Below are positions 1-7,476 of a stretch of DNA of 16,965 nt, piece after piece. Under the pieces are notes generated by a model. The model had not been told where the DNA came from. It was given only the letters and a program-made list of their open reading frames with translations, and ran no database searches. How positions within the stretch are numbered: the stretch's first letter is position 1; each line of letters opens with the position of its first letter. The position numbers were made by a program, and so were the translations under genes. This DNA is from CAZXVU01 sp964644465. GTDB taxonomy: Bacteria > Chlamydiota > Chlamydiia > Chlamydiales > SM23-39. The DNA is taken from positions 1-16,965 of the forward strand of contig CAZXVU010000038.1 in assembly GCA_964644465.1 (NCBI GenBank). The letters are read 5' to 3'.

Positions 1-753
1 ACGCAAACCATCGAAAGAACGAGGGCGCTTCCTGAAGTTGAATCAACTTTAGAAGAAAAAACCTATCGTCTGCTCACTGGAAAAGTATTCGAGGAAGATG
101 TTGAACCGAAAATGGAATATCTGGTCTTTGAAATTTTAGAGACGGTCTCTGAACTTTGCGAAGAAAAATCGGGAGATTTCAAGGATCTGGAATTTTTGTT
201 GTTGGATTTAGAAGAGATTGCGCCAGAAAATCAAGCGGCTGTTCTAAATGCTGCGAAAGAGATGGCGAAAGAGCATCCGATTCTTGTCGATTTTCTCTCT
301 AAAAAACAGGCCAATCTCGCCGATGCCCCTTTCCAAAGTTCCAAGCAGTTGGGATTGCCTCTCGAAGAAACTGATGAGCCTGAGATAAATTGGAGACGGT
401 TGGCATTTATCGGAACAGCCATCATGGCCAGCGCTCTTGCGCTTGCTTACTTGTTTGGAGGAGCCGCCGCTGCAAAAGATTCTACGTCGACTTCTACACC
501 TTCTGATCCTCAAGATCCTTTTGCAACATTCGATCAAAAGCTTAAGAGAATGGACGCGCAGCATAAAGTCGATCAGGAAAAATACGAACACGATATGCGG
601 TTGCTCAAAGATGGATTGACTCCTGCAAGAGTCTCTCAAATAGAAGAGAGGCAAAGATTAGCCGCTGAGGCTGGCGCTCGCCTAAGAGCTCTAAATCCAG
701 GTGTTTTTTCTACCCAGGCTTTGAAACGTAGGCCTGGCCTACCTGTTGAATAA
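1..753 (+). CDS. Partial single-pass membrane protein, function unknown (5' end outside window)
   Basis: The frame is open from base 1 to a TAA at 751-753, so the start lies to the left and about 250 residues are visible. The first internal ATG is at 112, but the codons before it are open and of similar composition, so it is probably not the start. The visible N-terminal half is acidic and rich in Leu and Glu (predicted helical, cytoplasmic). It is followed by one hydrophobic segment of about 22 residues (visible residues about 135-157), a Ser/Thr/Pro linker and a charged, probably coiled-coil C-terminal part rich in Lys, Arg, Glu and Gln. I recognise no family. It converges on the type III secretion operon and its last 44 bp overlap the end of sctT on the other strand. 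A link to secretion is suggested only by position. Confidence 0.75.
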   Translation, partial: TQTIERTRALPEVESTLEEKTYRLLTGKVFEEDVEPKMEYLVFEILETVSELCEEKSGDFKDLEFLLLDLEEIAPENQAAVLNAAKEMAKEHPILVDFLSKKQANLADAPFQSSKQLGLPLEETDEPEINWRRLAFIGTAIMASALALAYLFGGAAAAKDSTSTSTPSDPQDPFATFDQKLKRMDAQHKVDQEKYEHDMRLLKDGLTPARVSQIEERQRLAAEAGARLRALNPGVFSTQALKRRPGLPVE

Positions 754-1579
754 GCTGGTTTATTGATTTTATCCAGGCAATCGATTCTTGTCCCATGACT
801 TGAATAATCAAAGCCCAGCCTGCGGCCAATAGGGCAATTCCCACCCACGATTTCAAAGAAATACCCAAGAAGACAATCTGCACTTGCGGAGCCAAGCGGT
901 TCGCGATCCCAAGGAACATATCTGTGAGGAGGATCCCGATCAGCGCAGGAGCTGAAAGCTGGATGCAAAGGGTCATCATCAATCCTAGAAGACCAAACAT
1001 TTTCTTCCAAAGAATCGTATTGATAGAGCTGAAGAGTGAGCCGCTAATAAAGGCATCGACAGGAATCAATTGATACGAATTCGCAACACCGTCGAGGAAG
1101 ATAAAGGGGCCGTCGAGGGCGAAGAAAAGTGCGATGAGGACGTAGTTATAGAGGATACCGACAGCTCCAGTCTGAGTTTGGGTTGTAGGATCGTTGACTT
1201 GTAGCGCGGAGGAACCGCGCTGATGGTCGATGAGGCTTCCGGCCATTTGCGCGATATAGAAGGGAACTGAGGAAGCAAATCCTAAAAGAAAACCGATGAT
1301 CAGTTCTTTAAAGCAATAGCCAATGAACAGCCCGCCGTAAGGGATCTCTTGATGGACGCTCAGTAAGTTCTGAGGAAGGAAGATCGCAACGAGCGCAACG
1401 CAGAACATCATGCGCGAAGTCATCGGGAGATTTTTTGCGCCGAAGAATGGCGCCTGAATCATGATAGGAATGATTCTTGCAAGGGTTAAGAAAAAGACGG
1501 AAAGGACAGTGATAGGCTGCAGGTTAGGCAAGGAGAGTAGAAGGGATACATAGTCATCAGTGGAGAGTAACGTTTCCAT
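710..1579 (-). CDS. sctT: Type III secretion export-gate protein SctT (YscT/FliR family)
   Basis: This encodes 289 residues, the length I recall for the chlamydial counterpart CT564. SctT is an inner-membrane protein that, with SctR and SctS, forms the helical export gate through which substrates enter the injectisome. The protein is hydrophobic throughout, with several membrane segments. The early stretch with LARIIPIMIQAPFFG and PMTSRMM, followed by a run ending in FLPQ, is typical of FliR/SctT N-termini. The start ATG (1577-1579) lies 4 nt after the sctS stop; a GGAG sits about 14 nt upstream. The TAG stop (710-712) lies inside the 3' end of the convergent gene on the plus strand. It is the last gene of the visible sct operon. 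Confidence 0.93.
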   Translation of the reverse strand: METLLSTDDYVSLLLSLPNLQPITVLSVFFLTLARIIPIMIQAPFFGAKNLPMTSRMMFCVALVAIFLPQNLLSVHQEIPYGGLFIGYCFKELIIGFLLGFASSVPFYIAQMAGSLIDHQRGSSALQVNDPTTQTQTGAVGILYNYVLIALFFALDGPFIFLDGVANSYQLIPVDAFISGSLFSSINTILWKKMFGLLGLMMTLCIQLSAPALIGILLTDMFLGIANRLAPQVQIVFLGISLKSWVGIALLAAGWALIIQVMGQESIAWIKSINQLIQQVGQAYVSKPG

Positions 1580-1583
1580 CCCA

Positions 1584-1856
1584 CTATGCGCCGCTCCATT
1601 TGCTCACGCTATTCAAAATGGTATTTGTGTATTGGAGCACCTGTGCGCCGAGCCAGCCGCCTAGAAAGATGATCGTAAAAATTACAGCGAAGAGTTTTAC
1701 CGTGAAAGAAAGGGTCTGTTCCTGGATCTGCGTTGCAGCTTGGAAAATGGCCACTATAAGGCCTAGGATCGTGCTAATGATGATAGGAGGGCCGGAAAGA
1801 AGCAGGATCAGGATCAAGGCCTGGTAGGTAAGCTGATAGATTTCATTGGCGAACAT
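1584..1856 (-). CDS. sctS: Type III secretion export-gate protein SctS (YscS/FliQ family)
   Basis: This is a 90-residue protein with two membrane segments, the normal size for the FliQ/SctS family. The family core is clear: a GPP at the start of the first helix, then a conserved FQAATQIQEQTLSF stretch in the turn and start of the second helix. SctS is an inner-membrane subunit of the SctRST export gate. An AGGA motif lies about 7 nt before the ATG. The gene starts 9 nt after the sctR stop and ends 4 nt before sctT, so the three gate genes are clearly cotranscribed. The order R-S-T is the usual one in both flagellar and injectisome operons. Confidence 0.95.
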   Translation of the reverse strand: MFANEIYQLTYQALILILLLSGPPIIISTILGLIVAIFQAATQIQEQTLSFTVKLFAVIFTIIFLGGWLGAQVLQYTNTILNSVSKWSGA

Positions 1857-1865
1857 TCTTTAATC

Positions 1866-2714
1866 CTATTTGAACGACATAGCAAGACCTTGGACAAGGA
1901 CGGTCCACCCATCAACCATGACGAGCAGGAGCAGTTTAATCGGTAGGGCAATGGTGAGCGGAGAAAGCATCATCATCCCCATGGCGAGCAAAATATTCGA
2001 CACGACCAGATCGATGACGAAGAAGGGCAGATAGATGAGGACTCCGATCTCGAACGCCGTCTTGAGCTGGCTCGTAATGAACGAGGGGATCAAAATGATA
2101 AAGTCATTCTGTTTGAGCTGCGTCTTGTAAGGTTCGGGAAAGATTTTATAAGCCAGGTTATAAAAACTTCTTACGTGCTTCGTGCTTGTATTCCGGACCA
2201 GAAAGTCCCGAAGGGGCTCTTTCCCTTTATCGATCACATTAATGATATAGACCGCCGATTCTCCAGAGATGATCGCAGTGGGGGGATTTGTGTTGATCGC
2301 TACTTGAGCTGCCGTGTACATAGCAAGTCCCGTCGGAAACATCACGTAAATCGAAATCAATAGGGCGATGCCGTTTAAGACCTGGTTCGGAGGGGTTTGC
2401 TGGACGCCGAGGGCGTTGCGGAGCAGGGAAAGGACCACGACGATTTTCATGAACGAGGTCAAAAGCATGATTGCGAACGGAAGCAGCGTGAGTCCCGTCA
2501 AAACGGCGAGCTTGGTGACCATCGAGGGCTGGGCAAATCCTTGTTCACTGACGGGTGTCTGCGACTGAGCCTGAGTCTGGGCCTGCAACTGCTGGTTGGC
2601 AGCTGCAGCAGCCGTTGCTGCAGGAGAGAGTTGAGGGGCGTTTTGGGCAAGAAGGGGGCTTGCTAAGAGGAGAAGGAAGCAAAGGAGTGTTCTGAGCGTC
2701 ATGTCAAAAGTCAT
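1866..2714 (-). CDS. sctR: Type III secretion export-gate protein SctR (YscR/FliP family)
   Basis: This is the core export-gate subunit. The FliP/SctR signature is at residues about 87-120 (SFMKIVVVLSLLRNALG, then Q-TPPN-VLNGIALL), and the C-terminal membrane region contains MMMLSP and a final VDGW. The frame is open to an ATG at 2756, but I chose the ATG at 2712-2714. It forms an ATGA overlap with the sctL stop, as at the next junction upstream, and the product then begins directly with a signal-peptide-like segment (residues about 5-22, ending in an Ala/Gln site). That gives 282 residues; an ATG at 2702 is another possibility. Residues about 24-65 are a low-complexity Ala/Gln-rich linker not found in compact SctR proteins. 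No strong Shine-Dalgarno motif precedes the start, which fits translational coupling to sctL. Confidence 0.93.
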   Translation of the reverse strand: MTFDMTLRTLLCFLLLLASPLLAQNAPQLSPAATAAAAANQQLQAQTQAQSQTPVSEQGFAQPSMVTKLAVLTGLTLLPFAIMLLTSFMKIVVVLSLLRNALGVQQTPPNQVLNGIALLISIYVMFPTGLAMYTAAQVAINTNPPTAIISGESAVYIINVIDKGKEPLRDFLVRNTSTKHVRSFYNLAYKIFPEPYKTQLKQNDFIILIPSFITSQLKTAFEIGVLIYLPFFVIDLVVSNILLAMGMMMLSPLTIALPIKLLLLVMVDGWTVLVQGLAMSFK

Positions 2715-3334
2715 TTTTTCATAAAGGATTCGAAAGCGGATTCGAGCGCGCGCCATTGATTTTCAAGCTGGGCGTTGATAATGCCCGCTTCGGTCTCGAT
2801 CATGCAGCCTCCCGGCTCAATATCATCTCTTTCTTGGATGGAAAGGCTCTCCAGATGCTCGAAGATCTTTTTAATTTTATTTTTGCTTTTTTCCAATTCT
2901 TCGAGATCGGCTTTATTTACATAGATAACAATTTTCCGATGTTGAGTGACAGGTTTTAGGGAGGTGAGAACGATGTCGACAATGCGCTCGGGATGCATCT
3001 TCAATTCATCGCCGATGATTTTACGGGCCGCTTTTAAAGAGAGGGGAAGAATTTTTTTCTGAATATCTTCGCGAAGGGTTTTCAGTTCCTGGTCGAGAGA
3101 GAAAAGGTGTTTATTCAATGAGACGAGCCCTTCTTGGAATCCCTCTTGGAAGCCTTGTTCCTTGAGTTTTTCTGTTTCCACGACGATTTCCCGTCGATAA
3201 TTTTCGGCATCATGCTGTACTTTTTCCAGAATTTCTGCAGCGTCCTTAAGCGTGGAAAATTCCTTAGCTGGGACTACTTTCTTCCCAGGAGCGGGGTGCA
3301 CTTCTTCGCCGGACAAAAGGGAAAAAAACTTCAT
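2711..3334 (-). CDS. sctL: Type III secretion ATPase regulator SctL (YscL/FliH family)
   Basis: This encodes 207 residues. SctL is the cytoplasmic stator-like protein that binds the secretion ATPase SctN and links it to SctQ in the sorting platform. The N-terminal part is helical and charged. Residues about 58-70 hold the EQGFQEGFQEG type repeat characteristic of FliH/YscL proteins. The C-terminal half matches the FliH/V-ATPase subunit E-like domain: a stretch with AARKIIGDEL followed by VLTSLKPV and a segment with DIEPGGCMIET. The ATG at 3332-3334 overlaps the TGA of the gene upstream in an ATGA, and the gene's own TGA overlaps the sctR start the same way. The position between the CT560-like gene and sctR equals that of C. 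trachomatis CT561. Confidence 0.88.
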   Translation of the reverse strand: MKFFSLLSGEEVHPAPGKKVVPAKEFSTLKDAAEILEKVQHDAENYRREIVVETEKLKEQGFQEGFQEGLVSLNKHLFSLDQELKTLREDIQKKILPLSLKAARKIIGDELKMHPERIVDIVLTSLKPVTQHRKIVIYVNKADLEELEKSKNKIKKIFEHLESLSIQERDDIEPGGCMIETEAGIINAQLENQWRALESAFESFMKK

Positions 3335-4211
3335 AAAAGCAATTCGGGGTTAGCGAGGATTTCCTCTATCTGCCGGATGATCAGATCCGTTAAACCTGTA
3401 GGTAAGCCAGCGGCGGCTTCTTTTCCGCATAGCTTATGAAGTACATTTCCACGGCCGATGTCTAACTGGTGGCAGATATACCAGATGAAATCGGGATCTT
3501 GGGCCGAAAGAGCAATGCCCAGCCGAGTAATGCCTCTCCGATGCAGAATATGTCGGAACGATTCTTCCGCTCCATCCCAACGGTCGAGGCCCATTCGGGG
3601 CATTGGAAATGACTCTTTCTGATGGGCCATCGTCTGTTTAAAGAACTTCCGCTCATCCTCTGATAAGAAACTGTAGATTTTTTTAAGGATTTTTGTCTCT
3701 ACAATTTGACGCATTTCCGCAGCTAAATCGTGAAGGGAGAGAAAATCGATCAATTTGGTGAGCTCTTTCTTAGAGAGGCGGAGCAGAGGTTTCAGAGGCG
3801 ACGGGGGCAGATAATCAATTGGGAGAAGGCGGTCTTTTGTCCCCAGCAAACTATTTAAAAGGATCTGCCGCAGAAAACTTCTTCCTGTCTGGCTCATTTC
3901 TTGAGGAAAATCAGAAATCTCAAGGGAGTGTGCGAGGTTTTGCGCGGCTACCGGATCTAATGCCGTTAAGAAGAGTTTTTGTTCTTTGATGGGATAGGTT
4001 TTTAAAGTGGGCAAAAACCAAGACCAATGCACCTGCTCTAAAATTCCGCCATTGGTAAACCCCTCCGGCGTGACTCCCTCTTCAAAAGAGGGCAATTCTT
4101 CGAGTCTTAATCGCTCAAGTTCAGGCAGAAATCTTTCCAGGGCTTTCCGTTTTTCAGGAGGGCAGCGGCTCAAAAATGCTTTTAAAACAAGCTCACTGGG
4201 ATTTCTCAAAT
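3331..4211 (-). CDS. Uncharacterised type III secretion-linked protein (CT560 position), 5' end in assembly gap
   Basis: About 293 codons are visible, ending in a TGA that overlaps the sctL ATG. The only start codon near the 5' edge is a TTG at 4207-4209 immediately beside the N run, and the frame stays open into the N run, so the true start is probably lost in the gap. The protein has no membrane segment or signal peptide. It is rich in Leu, Glu and Arg and appears to be all-helical, with a conserved-looking C-terminal region containing FRHILHRRGITRLG and FIWYICHQLDIGRG. In C. trachomatis the gene between sctJ and sctL is CT560, whose role I do not know with certainty. By position and size an SctK-like accessory role in the cytoplasmic sorting platform is possible; this is inference. 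Confidence 0.7.
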
Positions 4212-4311
4212 NNNNNNNNNNNNNNNNNNNNNNNNNNNNNNNNNNNNNNNNNNNNNNNNNNNNNNNNNNNNNNNNNNNNNNNNNNNNNNNNNNNNNNNNN
4301 NNNNNNNNNNN
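4212..4311. other. Assembly gap, 100 N
   Basis: There are exactly 100 unknown bases, the conventional placeholder for a gap of unknown length. The gap removes the 5' end of the CT560-position gene. On the other side only 6 bases (4312-4317) separate it from the sctJ stop codon. The true distance, and whether a further small gene sits here, cannot be told. Confidence 0.98.
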
Positions 4312-4317
4312 TTAATT

Positions 4318-5205
4318 TCATGGGAGATTTTCAGGTGGAAACGTTTCTGGGCCGGCTTCTGTTTTCTTCAAGCGCATTTGGGGATAAAATTTATAAATGA
4401 TCCATCCGAGGGCTGCTGAGAATAACAACAGAAGGAAGATGAACGTAAAGAAAATGAATCGGAAACGGCTCAGGGAGCTCTTTGTCATGACCAAGCCCCA
4501 GATGCTGACGTAGGTCTGCTGGAGCGCTTTGGCGCCGATCATTTCGCCGGGCTGATCGAGAGTGATATCGGCAAAACGGGAGCGGTCGGAGATCACAGAG
4601 ACATTATCATAGTCGAGGCCGTTGACGCTGCCGGCCATCAGGCGCTTGATCTTCACTTCAAGATGGCTATTGGGATCTTCCAAAATACCTTGATGTTTCA
4701 CAAAAACAGCGGCAGTGATCTTGGGTACCGGTGTGCCAGGCAATGGGGTCACAGAAGTATCGGGAAAGGAAATTTGCACATCGGCGTCGATCACGCCATC
4801 GATTTTCCGGATTGTATTGCGGAGCTCTTCTGCAAGGCCGGCTTGATAGCGGATGGTTTCTTCCCGTGTGGAAGACATGAGTCCTTGAGGGGCGAACAGC
4901 TCGAGGAGGGTGGTTCCTTTGCGGCGGGGCAGTCCGTATCGATTTAAGAGGGCCATTGCATCGGTGGACTTATCTGTTGCGACGCTAATGCTGTACATGT
5001 CGTTTGTAGTAGCTCCTCCCACTGCAGAGGTGGGCGTCACTACTTTTTGCGCTTCGATTCCTTTCGATGCAAGGAAAACAACGATCTCGTTGGCTTCTCT
5101 TTCTTGGACATTATTGACAATGGATTCGTTGCTCGCGCAACCGGCTAGAAAGGCTAAAGCAGCGAGAGAAAGGAATCTGAAAATGGTTTTAATCATAGTT
5201 GGCAT
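4318..5205 (-). CDS. sctJ: Type III secretion inner-ring lipoprotein SctJ (YscJ/FliF family)
   Basis: This encodes 295 residues. SctJ forms the periplasm-facing lipoprotein ring of the injectisome basal body in the inner membrane. A lipoprotein signal peptide ends in LAGC, giving a lipidated Cys23. The YscJ/FliF ring domains follow: an NEIVVFLASKGI stretch near residues 39-50, GLPRRKG at 91-97, then LFAPQGLM and EELRNTIRKIDGVIDADV near 126-143. A C-terminal membrane helix spans residues about 249-272 with a basic end (RLKK), as in YscJ. A second ATG three codons downstream (5194-5196) is an alternative start. It is the first gene of the operon, with an extended -10 promoter about 35 nt upstream of the ATG. 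Confidence 0.93.
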   Translation of the reverse strand: MPTMIKTIFRFLSLAALAFLAGCASNESIVNNVQEREANEIVVFLASKGIEAQKVVTPTSAVGGATTNDMYSISVATDKSTDAMALLNRYGLPRRKGTTLLELFAPQGLMSSTREETIRYQAGLAEELRNTIRKIDGVIDADVQISFPDTSVTPLPGTPVPKITAAVFVKHQGILEDPNSHLEVKIKRLMAGSVNGLDYDNVSVISDRSRFADITLDQPGEMIGAKALQQTYVSIWGLVMTKSSLSRFRFIFFTFIFLLLLFSAALGWIIYKFYPQMRLKKTEAGPETFPPENLP

Positions 5206-5238
5206 CCGAAAATTTCCGCACCCTGTTCTTTTTATATC

Positions 5239-5247
5239 ACTATAGCA
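5239..5247 (-). promoter_or_regulatory. Putative extended -10 promoter of the sct operon
   Basis: On the minus strand the sequence reads TGCTATAGT, an extended -10 (TGn followed by TATAGT, 5 of 6 to TATAAT). A start point about 7 nt downstream would leave a leader of roughly 27 nt before the sctJ ATG. No good -35 hexamer lies 16-18 nt upstream, as is tolerated with extended -10 elements. Confidence 0.45.
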
Positions 5248-5363
5248 TTTGCATTTTCAACAAAAGTCGATCAAGAATGTTTTATGAAATAGGAAATATG
5301 AATGATGAATGCTGAAAATGTCGAGGCTTCCCCCGCCTATTTATTTTCTCTGTGGCGAAGTTC

Positions 5364-5392
5364 TTGAAGGTTTTTTGGAGAATGTGTAAATT
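5364..5392 (+). promoter_or_regulatory. Putative sigma70-type promoter for the small gene at 5419
   Basis: TTGAAG (5364-5369) and TAAATT (5387-5392) are separated by exactly 17 nt, each 4 of 6 to consensus. The predicted start near 5399 lies about 20 nt before the ATG, leaving just room for the GGAG ribosome-binding site at 5410-5413. Confidence 0.5.
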
Positions 5393-5418
5393 TTCTTTAC
5401 AAATTTTTTGGAGCCAAT

Positions 5419-5766
5419 ATGGCATCAGGAGTTTCAGAATCTTCATCTCCCAATTATCAAACCGTGCCTTGTCCAGCAGATTCTCCCCTAAAAGAAATCC
5501 GATTTACCAAAGGAATCAATCCGATGTTGGATCCTTTTGGTAAAATCAGCCTCTTTTTCCGCAGTGAAGAGTTGCTCAGGCAATTCGATAGGAGAAAAAT
5601 TCAGGGTTTTGCCGAGTTGTGTGCAACTTGCACTGAAAAAAGAGATCAGAATCAAGAATTTGAGATTATATTTATCAAATGGAATCAAAAAATAAATCCC
5701 TATGATCACGTGGACCAAGCGATCGCTGCGATTACAAAACATTATGGTTTTGGATCGAAATCTTAA
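5419..5766 (+). CDS. Small protein of unknown function (115 aa)
   Basis: The start is well supported: GGAG sits 5 nt before the ATG and a promoter-like pair lies upstream. The 115-residue product has no signal peptide and no membrane segment. It starts with a Ser/Pro-rich tail (residues 1-24), then alternates short hydrophobic and charged stretches. A CATC pair (Cys68 and Cys71) follows a Phe-Ala-Glu-Leu segment, and the end (about 95-110) looks like a short amphipathic helix. I recognise no family. It stands alone between the sct and pyrimidine operons and converges on the glycosyltransferase gene. The two genes share the bases TTAA, so each stop codon overlaps the other by 4 bp. A chlamydia-specific protein or secreted effector is possible but unproven. 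Confidence 0.7.
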   Translation: MASGVSESSSPNYQTVPCPADSPLKEIRFTKGINPMLDPFGKISLFFRSEELLRQFDRRKIQGFAELCATCTEKRDQNQEFEIIFIKWNQKINPYDHVDQAIAAITKHYGFGSKS

Positions 5767-6719
5767 TTCTTTTTTAGGAGCCAGGCGGGACAGTTGCCGA
5801 ATCTGCGCCGGAAATAGTCAAGAGCGCCTAACAGACCTGCTTTATTCCGTTTTATTTTATCGGTGTCGCTAAAAGAAAAAAGAGACTTGATCAGATAGTG
5901 GCGAAGCGATTTCCAAAGCTCAGGATAAATGACGCTGCGATAGAGCGATTTTTTTTCTTCGGGAGTGCAATTGCGCTCGATCCAAAGAAGGCGGCTGCGC
6001 CACCAGAAATAGTGCATATGGGGCTTACCGCCAGTGAAAGAAGAGGAGACTTTATGCCAAATCTTGGCAGAGGGCGCGGTCCAAACTCCGAAGCCAGAGC
6101 GGCGGGCGCGGAAACAAAAATCGGTTTCTTCCCAAAAGAGGAAAAAGCGGGGCTCTAGGAGGCCGATTGTTTCAGGAACGGATCGGTGCATGAGAAGGGC
6201 AGCTCCGCAGACATAATCGACAGACTGCATTTCTGTGAAAGAATAGGGGGTATCCAATTGGCCAGAGGCGGGAGAGTCGAACTCAGCGATCTTTGGATTC
6301 CAAAAACCTCCGCAATGATCGATCAGTTTGGGGTCGGAGTAACGGTAGATTTTTGCGCCGAGGATTTTGGCTTTGGGCTGCTCTTTCGCAGCAAGAAGGA
6401 ATGCGTTGAGGAAATCGGGGGCCACTGTCGTGTCGTTATTGAGGAGGAGGATCCATTGCGCATGGTGGCGCAAGGCCCATTCAATGCCTACATTATTGCC
6501 TCCAGCAAATCCAAGGTTGGCTTTGGTCTCCAGGATGGGAAGGTTGGGGTAGGCTGTACGAAGGGTGGAAACAGAATCATCTGTCGAGCCGTTGTCGACG
6601 ACGATGGTTAAAAAGTTGGGATATTCAACTTTTTTCAGGGAGGCAAGGCATTCAAGAGTATCTTTTTTGCCATTCCAATTAAGAATAATAATGATGACTT
6701 TATCGAATGCTTTGTTCAT
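5763..6719 (-). CDS. Family 2 (GT-A) glycosyltransferase
   Basis: From the ATG at 6717-6719 it encodes 318 residues. This start has GGAAGG 2 nt upstream and aligns the protein with the family's usual beginning (hydrophobic strand, then NWNG). The longer frame to 6797 would lie mostly inside pyrF. Motifs: VDNGSTDDS (residues 41-49, nucleotide binding), NLGFAGGNNVGI (about 68-79), LLLNNDT (91-97, the DxD equivalent) and WEETDFCFRARRSG (196-209), the acceptor/catalytic region of rhamnosyltransferase-like GT2 enzymes. It should transfer a sugar from a nucleotide-sugar donor, probably in cell-envelope polysaccharide or LPS synthesis; donor and acceptor cannot be read from sequence. It overlaps the end of pyrF by 20 bp and is the last gene of the pyrimidine transcript. 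Confidence 0.85.
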   Translation of the reverse strand: MNKAFDKVIIIILNWNGKKDTLECLASLKKVEYPNFLTIVVDNGSTDDSVSTLRTAYPNLPILETKANLGFAGGNNVGIEWALRHHAQWILLLNNDTTVAPDFLNAFLLAAKEQPKAKILGAKIYRYSDPKLIDHCGGFWNPKIAEFDSPASGQLDTPYSFTEMQSVDYVCGAALLMHRSVPETIGLLEPRFFLFWEETDFCFRARRSGFGVWTAPSAKIWHKVSSSFTGGKPHMHYFWWRSRLLWIERNCTPEEKKSLYRSVIYPELWKSLRHYLIKSLFSFSDTDKIKRNKAGLLGALDYFRRRFGNCPAWLLKKN

Positions 6720-7476
6720 GGGCCTTCCAGGCTTTTTCCCGATAGAGGAGCGCCTGCTGTTTTGGGTTTTGCGCATGTGTAATATCGCGGCCAACAATGA
6801 TCACATCGCTTTTATTTTTGATCAAGATCTCATCTACGGTGCGGTATCGTTGCCCTAGAGAATCTTGTCCTGGGTTCAGCTTGACTCCGGGCGTAAAATG
6901 GATCATGCCAAGCTTCTGGCTAACTTGGCGCAGGGCGATAAAACCCATCACATAATCGGAGTGAGCCTCTCCGAGTTCGACGGCTTTCCGGGTATAGCCT
7001 CCTTTTGCAAGAGTGCCAAAAGAGCTCATTTCAGCGATCAGCAACAGGCCTTGTCCTTTGGGGTGGCCGATTTGTTTCAGCCCTTCAATGACCCCAGGTC
7101 CTGGTACAATCTGGGCATTTACAATATCAGTCCATTCAGAGATCCGATAAATGCCTTTGGCATATTGAAGAGAGACTGTTTGCCCGATATCGGCGAATTT
7201 CCGGTCTTCGAAAATTAAAAAGCGGTGTTTGTCTGCGATTTTTTTGAGCTGAGAGCCGAAATCAGGAGTGAAATCATCTAAGATATCGACATGTGTCTTC
7301 AAGACGCAGAGATAAGGGCCTAATTCATCGGCCAAATGGAGGAGTTGTTTCTGAGAGGTGACATCGGCAGCTAAAGCGAGATTGGATTGTTTATCCTCCA
7401 TGATTTTAAAGAGCTTTTGAGCCATTGGATGGAGAGTTAGGTTCGCTCTTTTTAAGAAACTCAATTTTTTAAACAT
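6700..7476 (-). CDS. pyrF: Orotidine-5'-phosphate decarboxylase, eukaryote-like (URA3/UMPS type)
   Basis: It decarboxylates OMP to UMP, the last step of de novo pyrimidine synthesis. I chose the ATG at 7474-7476 (258 residues), which overlaps the pyrE end by 8 bp; a longer frame starts at 7503. The catalytic tetrad is present: Lys60 in VLKTHVDIL, then Asp91, Lys93 and Asp96 in FEDRKFADIG, almost exactly the yeast Ura3 numbering. AEMSSFGTLAKGGYT (149-162), TPGVKL (195-200), GQRYRTVDEI (208-217) and VGRDIT (228-233, phosphate binding) are also there. These motifs follow the eukaryotic URA3 / UMP synthase pattern rather than the shorter E. coli or Bacillus PyrF. The N-terminal segment HPMAQKLFKIMEDKQSNL also matches the inter-domain region of animal UMP synthase as I remember it. 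Confidence 0.95.
   Translation of the reverse strand: MFKKLSFLKRANLTLHPMAQKLFKIMEDKQSNLALAADVTSQKQLLHLADELGPYLCVLKTHVDILDDFTPDFGSQLKKIADKHRFLIFEDRKFADIGQTVSLQYAKGIYRISEWTDIVNAQIVPGPGVIEGLKQIGHPKGQGLLLIAEMSSFGTLAKGGYTRKAVELGEAHSDYVMGFIALRQVSQKLGMIHFTPGVKLNPGQDSLGQRYRTVDEILIKNKSDVIIVGRDITHAQNPKQQALLYREKAWKAHEQSIR

Noticed and set aside
244..654. Minus-strand open frame of 136 codons opposite the first gene
   Set aside because: Antisense shadow of the plus-strand gene with no ribosome-binding site and unlikely composition.
2715..2756. Longer start of sctR
   Set aside because: It would put a basic 14-residue segment inside sctL before the signal-like helix; the ATGA overlap at 2711-2714 is the better start.
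5735..5752. Hairpin CAAAAC/GTTTTG as a terminator between the convergent genes
   Set aside because: The stem is only 6 bp and AT-rich, lies inside the coding end of the small gene, and the T run is about 20 nt away.
6186..6611. Plus-strand open frame of 141 codons opposite the family 2 glycosyltransferase
   Set aside because: Antisense shadow of a gene with clear motifs; no supporting start signal.
6720..6797. Longer start of the family 2 glycosyltransferase
   Set aside because: It lies inside pyrF; the ATG at 6719 has a good ribosome-binding site and the family's normal N-terminus.
7461..7476. Homopolymer frameshift splitting a fused UMP synthase gene
   Set aside because: The pyrE stop comes before the A6 run, so an indel there would not join the frames; overlapping genes with coupled translation are simpler.
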